From Moorena sp. SIOASIH (GTDB lineage: Bacteria; Cyanobacteriota; Cyanobacteriia; Cyanobacteriales; Coleofasciculaceae): 64,000 nucleotides of DNA. Where the stretch lies: NCBI RefSeq assembly GCF_010671925.1, contig NZ_JAAHIH010000004.1:673501-737500 (forward strand), in the 5' to 3' direction. The notes under the pieces are model-generated. The model made no database searches. It worked only from the letters and a program-made list of their open reading frames with translations, and was not told where the DNA came from. Each line of letters begins with the position of its first letter. Position 1 is the stretch's first letter. The position numbers and the translations under genes are program-made. Shown in pieces: positions 1-8,988 of this stretch.

Positions 1-73
1 AGTTTGGATAAGCATTGATCACACAACACTTGACCACTGAGGCACTCAAAAAGATTTTCCCAGTTATATGATC

Positions 74-1666
74 TCAAAAACGCTGCTCGAACTTCAACCA
101 TTCATAATCATCCAAGGTTTGTACCTCATCACTTAGGTCAACCCACGGTTGTAATTGTCCTGCTTGAAAGGTACGGCTCATGACCACATAAATCGATGTC
201 TGGTCACCACCAATTCCGACACTTTGTACCGACTTCCAAGACTTAGCTTGTAACTCATCAATGACCAACCATCGCTCACCTTGCCAATAAAAATATCGGC
301 GAAAGCAGAAGGGAGCGTCTTTTTTACCAGTAATTAATAATTTCTGCAATAATTTCCGAATTAAATTGGGAAAGAAGCGTCCTATCGTTAACATCACTCC
401 CCGCAGAATTAGTAAATTCATTGGAGTCATTTGCTTCTGTTTCGCCCATCCCAAGTTTCCCTCAATCAGAATTTCATCTTCACTGACTTTAACGTGATAG
501 TCATCAATCAGATGACCGACGGCATTTTTTAATTTACCTCTGTTCTGTACTAGGAGAGAAAAATGGGTATCTGAAGCAATTAATTGATTGTCTCGAAATA
601 TCTTAAAAACGCCTCCTTTATTCAAAGCTAAATAAAGCTCTGTACCGCGACGGCGGTCAATTAGGATGTTGGCGTCTTTCAACCACACGCGACCACGGGG
701 ACGGGGAGTTGGTTTGGGTCGGTTGCTGACAAAATCCCGCCAAGATAGGAGATAATTCCAGGTATGGTGACCAATGATGTGATCATCAGCGTAACAGGGA
801 CCAAGACCATTAGCTAATCCCACCAAGAAGCGGTCATTAATCTCTAGGGCTTGTGGAAACCAGCGTCCTACTAATTCAAACCCATGGGGAAAAAAGTTGT
901 AAGTGTTACGGCTAGTGTATTCTCCACCATAGGAACCATCGGGATGGATGAATTGTGCGGCTAATTCGACAGCTTTGATCAGAGCTTCTTTTAGGCGTGG
1001 GTCTAGTCTCAACAGATAAATCCTGGCTAGACAGGAAATCGTTAAGGTGTGGTAGCCTGGGTCGCAGCCTTCGTATTCTATAAACCAACCTTCGGGACTT
1101 TGCCAGGATAATACTTGCTCTAGCCTTTGCGATCGCGCTCTATCCCATTGATTGGTATGCAAGAGTTCCGATAGCAGGTCTAAACATAAGACAATCAAGG
1201 CTTGGTGGTTGCTCAGCTGTCCACTTTCCATGTGATGGGCTAGCCAATCTGCTCGTTTTTCAAAGAATTGTAAGGCAATGGGGTTATGGAGTCCCATGGC
1301 TTTGTAACTTTCGATGCTAGCCAATAAAGAAAAGGCGGCGGCTCCAGCAGCACGCTCATAGGGGAAATAATCATCACAGGAGCCATCGGGATGGGAACTG
1401 GATGCAGCAAAAAGTATCCCTGCTTCGACCCAATCGAGAATTACTGGTTGCTGGTAGAACGGGTTATCTGGGAAGTCGGTATGATAAGCTAGTGCTAGAG
1501 GCCAGACAAATTCCTGTGCCATCCCACTAGGAAAATCAATGATTTTATAGTGCCAGAAGTTACGGTCAAAGCAGCCGTAGGTGGGACTGTGGGGATTCCG
1601 GTCTAGGAGGGTGAGGATTTTAGGGATTTGGTTTAGGGCTTGACGGGCGAATAGGTCTCTGGTCAT
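74..1666 (-). CDS. Hypothetical polysaccharide-associated protein, possible alpha/alpha-toroid (heparinase/lyase-like)
   Basis: A 530-residue protein starting at an ATG, with no signal peptide or membrane span. The N-terminal two thirds is helical and rich in Trp, Tyr and His, with two similar motifs (HPDGSCDDY near residue 92 and HPDGSYGGEY near 242). Such repeats are common in helical-toroid proteins that act on polysaccharides. The C-terminal part looks beta-rich, as in heparinase II/III-like proteins. I do not recognise a specific family or catalytic residues, so substrate and reaction are unknown. It lies directly downstream of a GT2 glycosyltransferase on the same strand (127 bp gap), which fits a role in cell-surface glycan metabolism. 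The gene is certain; the function is inference. Confidence 0.75.
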   Translation of the reverse strand: MTRDLFARQALNQIPKILTLLDRNPHSPTYGCFDRNFWHYKIIDFPSGMAQEFVWPLALAYHTDFPDNPFYQQPVILDWVEAGILFAASSSHPDGSCDDYFPYERAAGAAAFSLLASIESYKAMGLHNPIALQFFEKRADWLAHHMESGQLSNHQALIVLCLDLLSELLHTNQWDRARSQRLEQVLSWQSPEGWFIEYEGCDPGYHTLTISCLARIYLLRLDPRLKEALIKAVELAAQFIHPDGSYGGEYTSRNTYNFFPHGFELVGRWFPQALEINDRFLVGLANGLGPCYADDHIIGHHTWNYLLSWRDFVSNRPKPTPRPRGRVWLKDANILIDRRRGTELYLALNKGGVFKIFRDNQLIASDTHFSLLVQNRGKLKNAVGHLIDDYHVKVSEDEILIEGNLGWAKQKQMTPMNLLILRGVMLTIGRFFPNLIRKLLQKLLITGKKDAPFCFRRYFYWQGERWLVIDELQAKSWKSVQSVGIGGDQTSIYVVMSRTFQAGQLQPWVDLSDEVQTLDDYEWLKFEQRF

Positions 1667-1727
1667 TATTTGCTGCTGAATGTGTCAATGGGTCAGTCCG
1701 AGAGTGATGGTTGTTTTCAGCCAAAAG

Positions 1728-1786
1728 CAGTCTTAAGAGCTTCCCACTATCACAAGTAGTCTTAAGAGCTCCCCACTATCACAATA
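1728..1786. repeat. Imperfect tandem duplication of about 29 bp upstream of the first gene
   Basis: The segment AGTCTTAAGAGCT, followed by CCCACTATCACAA, occurs twice in tandem in the short spacer between the glycosyltransferase and the downstream gene. It may be part of a leader or simply a slippage product; no function can be assigned. Confidence 0.6.
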
Positions 1787-1792
1787 GGATTT

Positions 1793-2839
1793 TTATCGAT
1801 TCAAGAAACTATTGGCAAATTCTTCCCCTTCTCCTCCCTCTTCCCGGTTTTCCCGCTGTTGTTGATTTCCGGTTGGTAGCAAGTCAGGAGTGTGATTGGA
1901 GTCAACTTCCAATCGACGTAGTCGCAGTTGGATGTCTTCTAGAAGTTGACGATTGACTGCCATTAGGTCTGCCACTAAGCCAAATATCCACAGTTGAAAG
2001 CCCATTAGAATCAGAATAGCAGCTAAAACTAAGCTGGGTACGTGAGCTTTGGGAGTACCAGCGAAGTATAGGATTAACCAACGAATCCCCAGTAAGGTTC
2101 CTAGGGTAAATGGAATTGTCCCCAAGGTGATAAAGAATCTCAGGGGATTGTAGGTCATGGAGATTCGCAGGATAGTGATTAGCGATCGCTTAACATAGGC
2201 ACTGATACTCTTGACTAGACGGGACGGGCGTAAATAGCGATTGGTGCGGATTGGGACAGAGGTGATAGCGATGCCTTTTTGTCCAGCTTGAATAATAGTT
2301 TCTAGGGTGTAAGTGTATTCATTAAAGACATTTAGCTTTAAGGCTGCTTCTCGGCTAAAGGCTCGGAATCCACTGGGAGCATCAATGATATTAGTATTGC
2401 TAGCAATTCGGACTACCCAACTACCGAATTTTTGTAGACACTTTTTAATAGGGGAGAAGTGCTTAATCTTCTGAATCGGTCGCGCCCCGATGACTATTTC
2501 AGCTCGACCTGATATAATAGGTTCTATGAGTTTGGGAATGTCATCAGCGCAGTACTGATTATCCGCATCGGTATTGACAATAATGTCCGCATCAGCTTTC
2601 AAGCAAGCTTCGATTCCTGCTATGAAAGCTTTGGCTAGTCCCTGATTGTGTTTAAAATTGACAATGTGGTCTACGCCATAAGAGCGGGCTACGTCTACGG
2701 TGCGGTCTGTACTGCCATCATTGATAATTAGCCACTCAACGGTATCTACACCCCTCAGTTGACGGGGAAGCACCGAAAGGGTAATCCCTAGGCTGTTTTC
2801 TTCGTTGTAGCAGGGGATTTGAATAATTAGTTTCGCCAT
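1793..2839 (-). CDS. Family 2 glycosyltransferase, dolichol-phosphate-mannosyltransferase-like, membrane-anchored
   Basis: 348 residues from the ATG at 2839; an upstream in-frame TTG would add eight residues, but the ATG directly precedes the typical GT2 opening (AKLIIQIPCYNEE). Residues 3-220 form a GT-A domain with DGSTD (41-45) and the metal- and nucleotide-binding NTDADNQ (89-95). Two hydrophobic segments near residues 245-270 and 278-302 anchor the enzyme in the inner membrane, as in DPM1/GtrB-like enzymes that transfer a sugar to a polyprenyl phosphate. The tail is basic and amphipathic. The neighbouring 530-residue protein probably belongs to the same pathway. Donor and acceptor cannot be read from the sequence. 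Confidence 0.88.
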   Translation of the reverse strand: MAKLIIQIPCYNEENSLGITLSVLPRQLRGVDTVEWLIINDGSTDRTVDVARSYGVDHIVNFKHNQGLAKAFIAGIEACLKADADIIVNTDADNQYCADDIPKLIEPIISGRAEIVIGARPIQKIKHFSPIKKCLQKFGSWVVRIASNTNIIDAPSGFRAFSREAALKLNVFNEYTYTLETIIQAGQKGIAITSVPIRTNRYLRPSRLVKSISAYVKRSLITILRISMTYNPLRFFITLGTIPFTLGTLLGIRWLILYFAGTPKAHVPSLVLAAILILMGFQLWIFGLVADLMAVNRQLLEDIQLRLRRLEVDSNHTPDLLPTGNQQQRENREEGGEGEEFANSFLNR

Positions 2840-2974
2840 CGATTGTGACGGGTTTTGCTTCAAGAATGGGAAAAACTCCGGTGCCTTTGATTATCGCAGA
2901 CGCAGGCAAAAGAGTTTTGGTTTCTTGATTATGGTAGGTTATTGAGGATTATACCAGTTGTTAATGGAGAGTCA

Positions 2975-3091
2975 AGGGAGTAGGGAGTAGGGAGTCGGGA
3001 GTAGGGAGTCGGGAGTCGGGAGTCGGGAGTCGGGAGTCGGGAGTCGGGAGTCGGGAGTCGGGAGTCGGGAGTCGGGAGTCGGGAGTCGGGG
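2975..3091. repeat. Tandem heptamer array, unit GGGAGTC/GGGAGTA
   Basis: About 16 near-perfect copies of a 7-bp unit, mostly GGGAGTC with some GGGAGTA at the left. It is one of the short tandem repeated repeats typical of filamentous cyanobacteria. The complementary unit (CTCCCGA) recurs at 62.07 kb. It lies in the spacer upstream of the glycosyltransferase gene. Confidence 0.95.
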
Positions 3092-3597
3092 AAGCAAAAG
3101 TTGTGTTTTTTACATATTTGTGATCATAAAGCAAATTAGAGCAATTTAATATAGCGCTATAGTTAACTAAAAATTATGCGATCGCAGAACTGCTGATGAT
3201 AGTTTTACCACTATCGAATTTTGTGCTATCGATTGGTTTAATGGAAATTACGCGATTGGCCTACGGCCACGCTACGCGAACGAATTGCTAATCATGACTT
3301 GAGCAAAGCACAAATTTTGCGAAGCACGAATTTATGCGATTGGCCTACGGCCACGCTATGCGATCGCAAAACTGCTGATATGAGGGGGGTATGACAACCG
3401 GATTTAGTTTAATTATTAAAGTCGCCACGGGTCGCACCTAAAAGATACATGCTGTTTTGGACGGGACCTTAGACGTAGTTATAAGGGCTTGAGCTTCCAG
3501 AAAATCATTCGTAGGGTCAATTTGGGAGTTTATCTTCCCTAAGATCATTGGCATCAAAGCCTTATCTAGTAAGCTTTTCAGGGCTCATGTCACCCCC
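3092..3597. other. Intergenic stretch with small palindromic repeats
   Basis: No convincing gene. It holds HIP1-like GCGATCGC variants and two copies of a small repeat around GGCCTACGGCCACGCTA (near 3258 and 3341). That repeat family recurs at 30.75, 46.8 and 58.5 kb. A short ORF on the plus strand near 3548 is the complement of the minus-strand gene. Confidence 0.6.
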
Positions 3598-4020
3598 TCA
3601 GATAATTTCTCCTATCCACTCTAAGAAACCCACAAGAGAATCCATAACTTCAGGAGTGACTTCACCAGCATCTTCTAGTAATTCAATTGTCTCATCTCGG
3701 ACTTCTCCTATTTCAGAAAAATTTTCAATAGTGACTTCACCTGTCTCATGTAGGACTTCAGATCCTATGTTAGTAAAATTTTCAATAAAATTATTTGCAT
3801 TGGCTAATAAATCCCTTAGATAATACTCTAAAGTTTTTAGATTATCGTGTTCCATACTAAACATATCATTATTATTTTCAAAAACAATTTTTAGTGAATT
3901 TGTCATTATTTGATTATAACGTTTAGCCATAGATAAACCAATTTTTCGAAATTTTTGGCGTAACTTATTATCAAGATTACTTACACCTTTTTTAAACTCA
4001 TCATTATTACTTACATCCAC
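3598..4020 (-). CDS. Hypothetical protein, orphan, acidic and helical
   Basis: 140 residues from a GTG start; no ATG lies further upstream in the same open frame. The protein is predicted helical, with a basic N-terminal third (KLRQKFRKIG) and an acidic, repetitive C-terminal half in which GEV occurs three times. No signal peptide, membrane span or known motif. The DNA is richer in A+T than the neighbouring genes, which suggests acquired or fast-evolving sequence. No operon partner. It may be real but rests only on the open frame and composition. Confidence 0.45.
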   Translation of the reverse strand: MDVSNNDEFKKGVSNLDNKLRQKFRKIGLSMAKRYNQIMTNSLKIVFENNNDMFSMEHDNLKTLEYYLRDLLANANNFIENFTNIGSEVLHETGEVTIENFSEIGEVRDETIELLEDAGEVTPEVMDSLVGFLEWIGEII

Positions 4021-4714
4021 AACTGTATTAGCAATTTCAGGCTCTTCCAGGAGTCTAGCGACAACTCTTGCAATAAGTTGGTGACAACATAGCTAGAATG
4101 TCACCAATATATTCAAGGGTGGGTTTGATTTAGTTTCGTACTTCTGTTAGGGCTGCTTGGCCTAGAGAACAGGGTAAACGCATCTAATTTTTTTATTTCT
4201 ACATATAGTGTTTATTGAATTGCATGAAAACTATATATAGAAAGTATATTCTCAATAAGCACAATAAGACCGGGTTTATTGAGAAATACCCCCGGTTACC
4301 CAACAAGATGCGCTTACCCTGCTACTTATCGGGTTTTACTATAGCGCTAGTTTTAATAAAAATTATCCAATTGCAATTGCATAACTGATCAGAGTTTTAG
4401 CCCTATCGAATTGTACTAAGCCCGCTATACTCAATTCATTATTAAGCGATCGCATTGCTAATCATTATTTGAGCGCTATCAGATTTTACACTACTATATT
4501 ATTATGTGATCCCATTGTTTCTAATGAGTTTCCTAAATATCCGCGTTTACTAAGACCGCTAGAATTACTCCCAATTAAGGGATCACAGGGTGCATCTCAA
4601 TCCATGCTGTTTAACACGGTGGGTGGAATGGGCATCTTGCCCGTTACAATCGGACGGACTGTTCCAAACTGGCTACCGCGAAAATCAGGGCTAGTCCATC
4701 CCTAACGCACCCTA
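4021..4714. other. Intergenic stretch, no gene supported
   Basis: A+T-rich sequence with several short inverted and HIP1-like repeats. An open frame at 4469-4705 has no protein-like features. Its segment GGAATGGGCATCTTGCCCG resembles part of a repeat cassette at 63.65 kb, so it is more likely a repeat remnant than a gene. Confidence 0.5.
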
Positions 4715-4887
4715 CTGGCGTGGCAAGCTTAATTTGATGCATTAGAATTGTCGGATTCAACATCTTCAAAAACAGCGATATTGATGCTTCAATTTAATTC
4801 GTGCATCTTGGGTTGTGAAATGCCAAATTACCTTACTAGCTGTGCGATTTCGTTCTTTTTGCCACGCATTTAATTCCGATGCTAGTT

Positions 4888-6011
4888 TCAAGGGATGTGG
4901 GAATACGTCGAGCCAGGCATTGTTTTGACAAAACACGCTCGTTCTATCTCGGCAACATTAAGCCAACTGCCATTACGAGGTGTATGATAAATCTCTAATC
5001 TTCTGGCCGTGTGTGCTTCTGCTGCGGGAAAAGCTTTGTAGAGAGAAGCGATGTTATGAGTATTGAGATTATCGCAGAGTAATTTAACAATGTTTGCTTG
5101 GGGATAGTCTACATCCAATAATTGCCTAATCTCTTCTGCCCAATCAATACTGGTACGACTGTCACGGTTACGTTCCTCTTCGCCATCCTCCCTGAGGGTC
5201 AAAGAACATAAATAAAGCTTGAGTCCCTTCGCGAGTGTAGTGATAATCCTCCTTGGCATCATGACCTGGTTGCATTTTAATTGGTTCGATTAGATGTCCA
5301 GTTAGTTGTATCGCTGCTTCATCCATACTTTTCAGAGGCTCACTTGGGCTATGTTGGCTGCAAAAGATATCGAGAACAACTTCCATTTCTGCCACGAAGC
5401 GGGCGTTCATCTCTTTCGGGAATACAAAAACGTTGTTTTTTCCATGGACGTAGTTGGTTTTTTTTAGATAGCTACGTACTGTTTCATGAGAAATTTCCGT
5501 GACTATTCCTCGTGTTTTCAATTCTTTAGTTAATAGCCTCAAGCTCCAGTGCGCTCTACCTAATGGTGGTGTGGAGCAATCATATTGCGATTAGTTGGGC
5601 AAATTGTTCGACCTTCAGTTTCGGTGGTAGGGGTTGGGAAATGCGCTGACGACGATTCAAGCTTGGTTCGATTCCTTGAGACGAAACCTTAGGGAGTGGA
5701 GCCTTAATTAACAATTTTCAACTCTTTTGCGCAAGAACCTTAAACTATAAAGGCTCCACTCCCTTACGGTAACTTCAAAGCTGTAAAAACCTTTTCCTTT
5801 TCCTGCCTACTGTGTTACGATGCACATTTAATGCCGAACTGATTTCTTCATCTGTCCATTTTTGTTTAGCTTGAGTACTTTCATCACACATCAATAAAAC
5901 CTGAGCATGAAGTATTTTCTTTGTCGGTGCATGACCATTACGACTAATTCCTTCCAGTTTTTCTCTCTGGTCTGAAGTTAGAAAAACCATTACCCGACGA
6001 CCTCTTCCCAT
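4888..6011 (-). pseudogene. IS630-family transposase, disrupted
   Basis: Three open segments together cover an IS630 transposase. 5775-6011 gives the N-terminal helix-turn-helix (QKWTDEEISSALNVHRNTVGR). 5168-5542 gives the middle, with the first catalytic Asp (SMDEAAIQL). 4888-5262 gives the C-terminal part, with Asp in LCDNLNTHN and Glu in NVAEIERACF, so the DDE triad is still readable. Lesions: a 102 bp mini-element after KRKRF, a small indel with a stop near 5580, and a frameshift near 5180-5200 just after FMFFDPQGG. No functional transposase can be made. Confidence 0.88.
5678..5779. mobile_element. Variable-stem mini-element, copy A (102 bp, inside IS630 transposase)
   Basis: Read on the minus strand, it starts TTTGAAGTTACCGTAA and ends TAAGGTTTCGTCTC. 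Between these ends lie 12-14 bp self-complementary arms (GGGAGTGGAGCC and its complement) around a ~48 nt A+T-rich loop. The ends match those of the copies at 12834 and 28554, but the stem sequence is different. It interrupts the transposase frame right after the helix-turn-helix segment, showing that it inserted. A clean 2-bp target duplication is not obvious in this copy. Confidence 0.75.
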
Positions 6012-6199
6012 ATTATCCAGTTTGTTTTCTGTCTATTACACTATTTTAAGCTTGCCACGCCACTACAGAACATTTTCAAACAAAATAATAACGCCTGGGC
6101 ATCAATTATTATTAAATAATCATGGGACTTGTCAACAATAAACACTCATCTTTGCTTCAGGCTTAAATAAGTGACATACTCCCGACGCCGAATCTTTGA

Positions 6200-7497
6200 T
6201 TACGGCGCGGGCTTCTTAACCTCACGATTAAGAGTTTCTGCGTAGCACTTATCTAGGTACAAAACCCCCGACAGTACGCTATCAGCAGACAGTTTCCTTT
6301 CCCCAATTGTCCTTGGGTACTTATTGATTCCACGATTACGCATTACTTCGGCTGAAGCGACATCTCTATGGTTGGAATACCCGCATTCATCACAGGTATG
6401 CCAACGGATTGAGAGGTTATTATCCCACTCGGTTCCACATTCAGGACATTGCTTTGATGTCCCTTTATGGTCAACTTCTGCGAAAAACTTTCCTCGTTTC
6501 CAACATACCCATTTCAATAATTCTCTGAACTGACCAAAGCCAGCATCAAGAGAATGCTTACCCAGAAAGCCCTTTGCCATTACTCTGTAATCAATGTCTT
6601 CTACAAAAATTGAATCAGCCTGGTCACAGAGTTGATGTGCAACTTTAAGGTGAAAATCTTTACGGGTATTACCAATTTGGTGATGTAACCGTGCTACCTT
6701 GATTTGTGCTTTTTCGTAATTCTTAGACCGTTTCTTTTTTCGAGATGCTCTACGTTGCAGCAACTCGCGCGTTCCCTAGCGCCGTGCGACGGCGCGGGGT
6801 CGCTCGTCAATTTCAGCTCGCGTTGTAGGTCTATGAAAAACCTCGGTCTAGGAATCGTTAAATTATCTGATGTAGCTAGGAAATCAATCAACCCGACATC
6901 TACTCCGATTGCTCGTCCAAAAGCCTGGTTTTCCGGAACAGAAACATCAGCAAGAATTGTGATAACAACAAACCATTTTGTTCCTCGACATCTTGATACA
7001 ACTCGTACAGTCTTGATTTGAAATCCTTCAGGGATTTCTCGATGTAATCTCAGATCTACAAGCCCAATCTTGGGTAGTTTGATTTGATCCCCCTTAATTG
7101 GATTAGTCGCAAACTGAGGAAACAAAAACGATTGATAGCGACCGTACTTTTTAAATCGTGGAAAACCTTTTCCTCTTTGTCTGAACGACTCCCAAGAAGT
7201 ATGTAATCGCTTAATGACATCTTGAGTGACTTGAGAGTGAACTTCTTTCAAGTCAGATTCAGTCTTTTTCCATTGCGTTAACTGTCGCTTCTGTGACCTG
7301 TATCCGGGGAATGGAATGTCAGGCGACATGATATATTCCCTATTAAGCGAGCACCGATCAACTGCACACTTCCGACTATTCATCCAGTCCTTTAAGTCTC
7401 GCAGGCAACGGTTATAAAGTCGTCGGCAAGTTTCTAGCCAACTCAACATTAATTCCTGTTGAGCTGTATCTGGATAAATTCGATAAGTGTAGTTCAT
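6200..7497 (-). pseudogene. tnpB: TnpB (RNA-guided nuclease of IS200/IS605), frameshifted by a 47-bp insertion
   Basis: The N-terminal half (down to about 6808) begins MNYTYRIYPDTAQQ and includes the RuvC-I Asp in IGVDVGLIDF. The C-terminal half (6200-6763) holds the RuvC-II Glu in SIFVEDIDY, a four-Cys zinc ribbon (CPECG, then CDECG) and the RuvC-III Asp in NHRDVASAEV. All catalytic residues of a TnpB are therefore present, but in two frames. A 47 bp G+C-rich insert at 6761-6807 separates ELKL from LQRRASRKKK and shifts the frame. Removing it restores a continuous TnpB of roughly 415 residues. The start at 7497 was chosen over an ATG five codons upstream because of family similarity. Confidence 0.88.
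6761..6807. repeat. 47-bp palindromic insert in tnpB
   Basis: G+C-rich insert with a central perfect palindrome (GCGCCGT, GCG, ACGGCGC). The trinucleotide CAA (TTG on the coding strand) occurs at both borders, as if duplicated on insertion. Length 47 is not a multiple of three, so it knocks the gene out of frame. Confidence 0.75.
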
Positions 7498-7727
7498 GAT
7501 TAGTGCCATCAAAATATCTTAACACAAACCAGGTGAATGATAACTGTTAATTTACATAAACCCTGTCCCGGCTATCATCCCGACACCAAATCAAAGATTA
7601 TGGTGCGGGGCTTCTCGCCGGGGTAGCTAAATAATTCATCGGTTGTTTTTCCCCGACTTATTCAGCAAGCCCTACCTAGGCATCGACTCTAACCATGCTT
7701 GTGGATGCTTGGATGTCAGCCTTTTTC

Positions 7728-8780
7728 CTAGACCGGTAAATCCTGGCGAGGATTAAAATTCTCAATCTGCCGTAGTTTTTCGTAGAGTTCTCTGACCTCC
7801 TCAGTGACTTCGGTGGGCACAACAATCTGAATTTCTACTACCTGATCCCCTCGTCCCCCCTCTTGATTGGGATAACCCTTATTTGCCAAGCGCAATTTTT
7901 GTCCTGACCTCACGCCACTAGGAACATTAATTTGCACTATACCATCCAAGGTTGGAACTTCTATTAAGTCACCTAATACTGCTTCAGCAGGTGTTACTGG
8001 TACTACACAAATCACATCCAATTCCTCTAATTTAAAGAAGGGATGAGGTGACACAGTGATTTTTAAATTTAAACATCCACCATCAATACCTTGACCTTGG
8101 AGCCGCACCAGGGCACCGGTTACCATCCTAGCAGGTAGCTCAACTTCTAAAGCCCGTCCATCTTCTAGGCGAATTCGCTCTCGACCCCCTTTATAGGCTT
8201 TTTCCAAAGGTAGGGTTAATCGAGCGTCAATATCTTGAGGTTGAGGTTTGGGATAAGGTTGAGGCTGAGGCGGGGATTTCGGTTGAGGTCTCAGACGAGA
8301 ACTAACAGTGTAGGCTGTTTTAGTTTTCCCTGGTCGAAACGCACTGTCGGAACTTACCCGAGTCCCTGGAGGTGGGGTTGATGTTGCTTTTCTAGTAGAG
8401 CGGCGTCCGAGTAGTTGATCAACGAAGGTGTTAAAGTCCCGGTAATTGCCATAATCCTCTCCTTGGGCTGAACCACGACCATTGCCGTTCCAGCCTACAT
8501 TTTTAATCAAACTAGCAGCTTTAGCCGCTTTTCTACCAAAATTCTTCTTCTGCCAATATCGGCTGAATTGGTCGTACTGCGATCGCCTATTCGGGTCAGA
8601 GAGAACTTCATATGCCTCACCAATATCCTTGAACTTGTCTTCTGCTGTCTTATCTCCAGGATTCAGGTCAGGGTGATACTGTCGAGCTAACCGCCGATAA
8701 GCCTTTTTAATTTCCTCGCTGGATGCCTCTGTGGGTACACCCAACATTTCATAGTAATCTCGATAGTTTTGCATAGTCAT
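7728..8780 (-). CDS. dnaJ: DnaJ-class co-chaperone (no zinc finger)
   Basis: 350 residues: an N-terminal J-domain (about 6-72) with the HPD motif at 36-38 (QYHPDLNPGD), a Gly/Pro/Gln-rich linker (about 95-180), and a C-terminal substrate-binding region (about 185-345) with the usual GGRERIRLEDGR and QKLRLANKGYP patterns. The CXXCXGXG zinc modules of classical DnaJ are absent, so it is a type II/CbpA-like protein. A second ATG two codons downstream (8774) may be the real start. It lies downstream of dnaK on the same strand, matching the known dnaK3-dnaJ pairing in cyanobacteria. It would stimulate ATP hydrolysis by that DnaK and deliver clients. Confidence 0.93.
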   Translation of the reverse strand: MTMQNYRDYYEMLGVPTEASSEEIKKAYRRLARQYHPDLNPGDKTAEDKFKDIGEAYEVLSDPNRRSQYDQFSRYWQKKNFGRKAAKAASLIKNVGWNGNGRGSAQGEDYGNYRDFNTFVDQLLGRRSTRKATSTPPPGTRVSSDSAFRPGKTKTAYTVSSRLRPQPKSPPQPQPYPKPQPQDIDARLTLPLEKAYKGGRERIRLEDGRALEVELPARMVTGALVRLQGQGIDGGCLNLKITVSPHPFFKLEELDVICVVPVTPAEAVLGDLIEVPTLDGIVQINVPSGVRSGQKLRLANKGYPNQEGGRGDQVVEIQIVVPTEVTEEVRELYEKLRQIENFNPRQDLPV

Positions 8781-8809
8781 TGGTAATTAGTCAATTGTCA
8801 GTGTCTTGA

Positions 8810-8862
8810 TGCACTCCCTCATCGGGGAAACCCCCGTATTAAGGGGCTGCATCGCTTTTTTG
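8810..8862. repeat. Dispersed GATGCA palindromic element, copy between dnaJ and dnaK
   Basis: Reads CTTGATGCACTCC, then a GGGGAAACCCCC core, then GGGGCTGCATCGC. The same arms (CTTGATGCAG and CTGCATCGC) with a GGGGG/CCCCC core recur at 16.3, 30.85, 39.2, 50.4 and 54.8 kb. Function unknown. Confidence 0.75.
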
Positions 8863-8988
8863 ATCTATTCTTGATTAATGGTCAATTGTCAGTATTTTTT
8901 GAAGCGAAGAGCCCAGTTTGCTTTTACCTAAAGACTAACTGCTAATTAGTTGTGGCTACTGACTACTGACAACTAACTACTGACTAAT

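Larger units (their letters stand above)
4715..6063 (-). mobile_element. IS630-family insertion sequence, complete ends, inactive
   Basis: Both terminal inverted repeats are visible: TGGCGTGGCAAGCTTAA starts at 4716 and its complement ends at 6062. Each is flanked by TA (4713-4714 and 6064-6065), as expected for IS630/Tc1-type elements that duplicate TA. The element is 1349 bp including a 102 bp insertion, so about 1.25 kb originally. It carries one transposase gene on the minus strand, now broken in at least three places. A 7-8 bp hairpin-rich mini-element sits inside it (see 5678-5779). Confidence 0.88.
6183..7620 (-). mobile_element. IS200/IS605-type element carrying only tnpB (inactive)
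   Basis: A tnpB-like gene is bounded on its 3' side by a hairpin end (6187-6215: CGCCG, loop, CGGCG, then GCGGGCTTCT). A closely similar end-like sequence in the same orientation lies upstream at 7579-7612 (CACCA, loop, TGGTG, then GCGGGGCTTCT). The two hairpins keep the same loop words while their stems differ in a compensating way. No tnpA (HUH transposase) is present, so mobilisation would need a partner in trans. Exact borders are uncertain. Confidence 0.65.

Noticed and set aside
1711..1956. 81-codon plus-strand frame over the glycosyltransferase 3' end
   Set aside because: Overlaps a well-supported gene on the other strand and has no motif.
2975..3091. CRISPR array
   Set aside because: The heptamer arrays here have no spacers and no cas genes nearby; they are simple tandem repeats.
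4469..4705. 78-codon plus-strand frame
   Set aside because: No protein-like features and it includes a fragment of a dispersed repeat.
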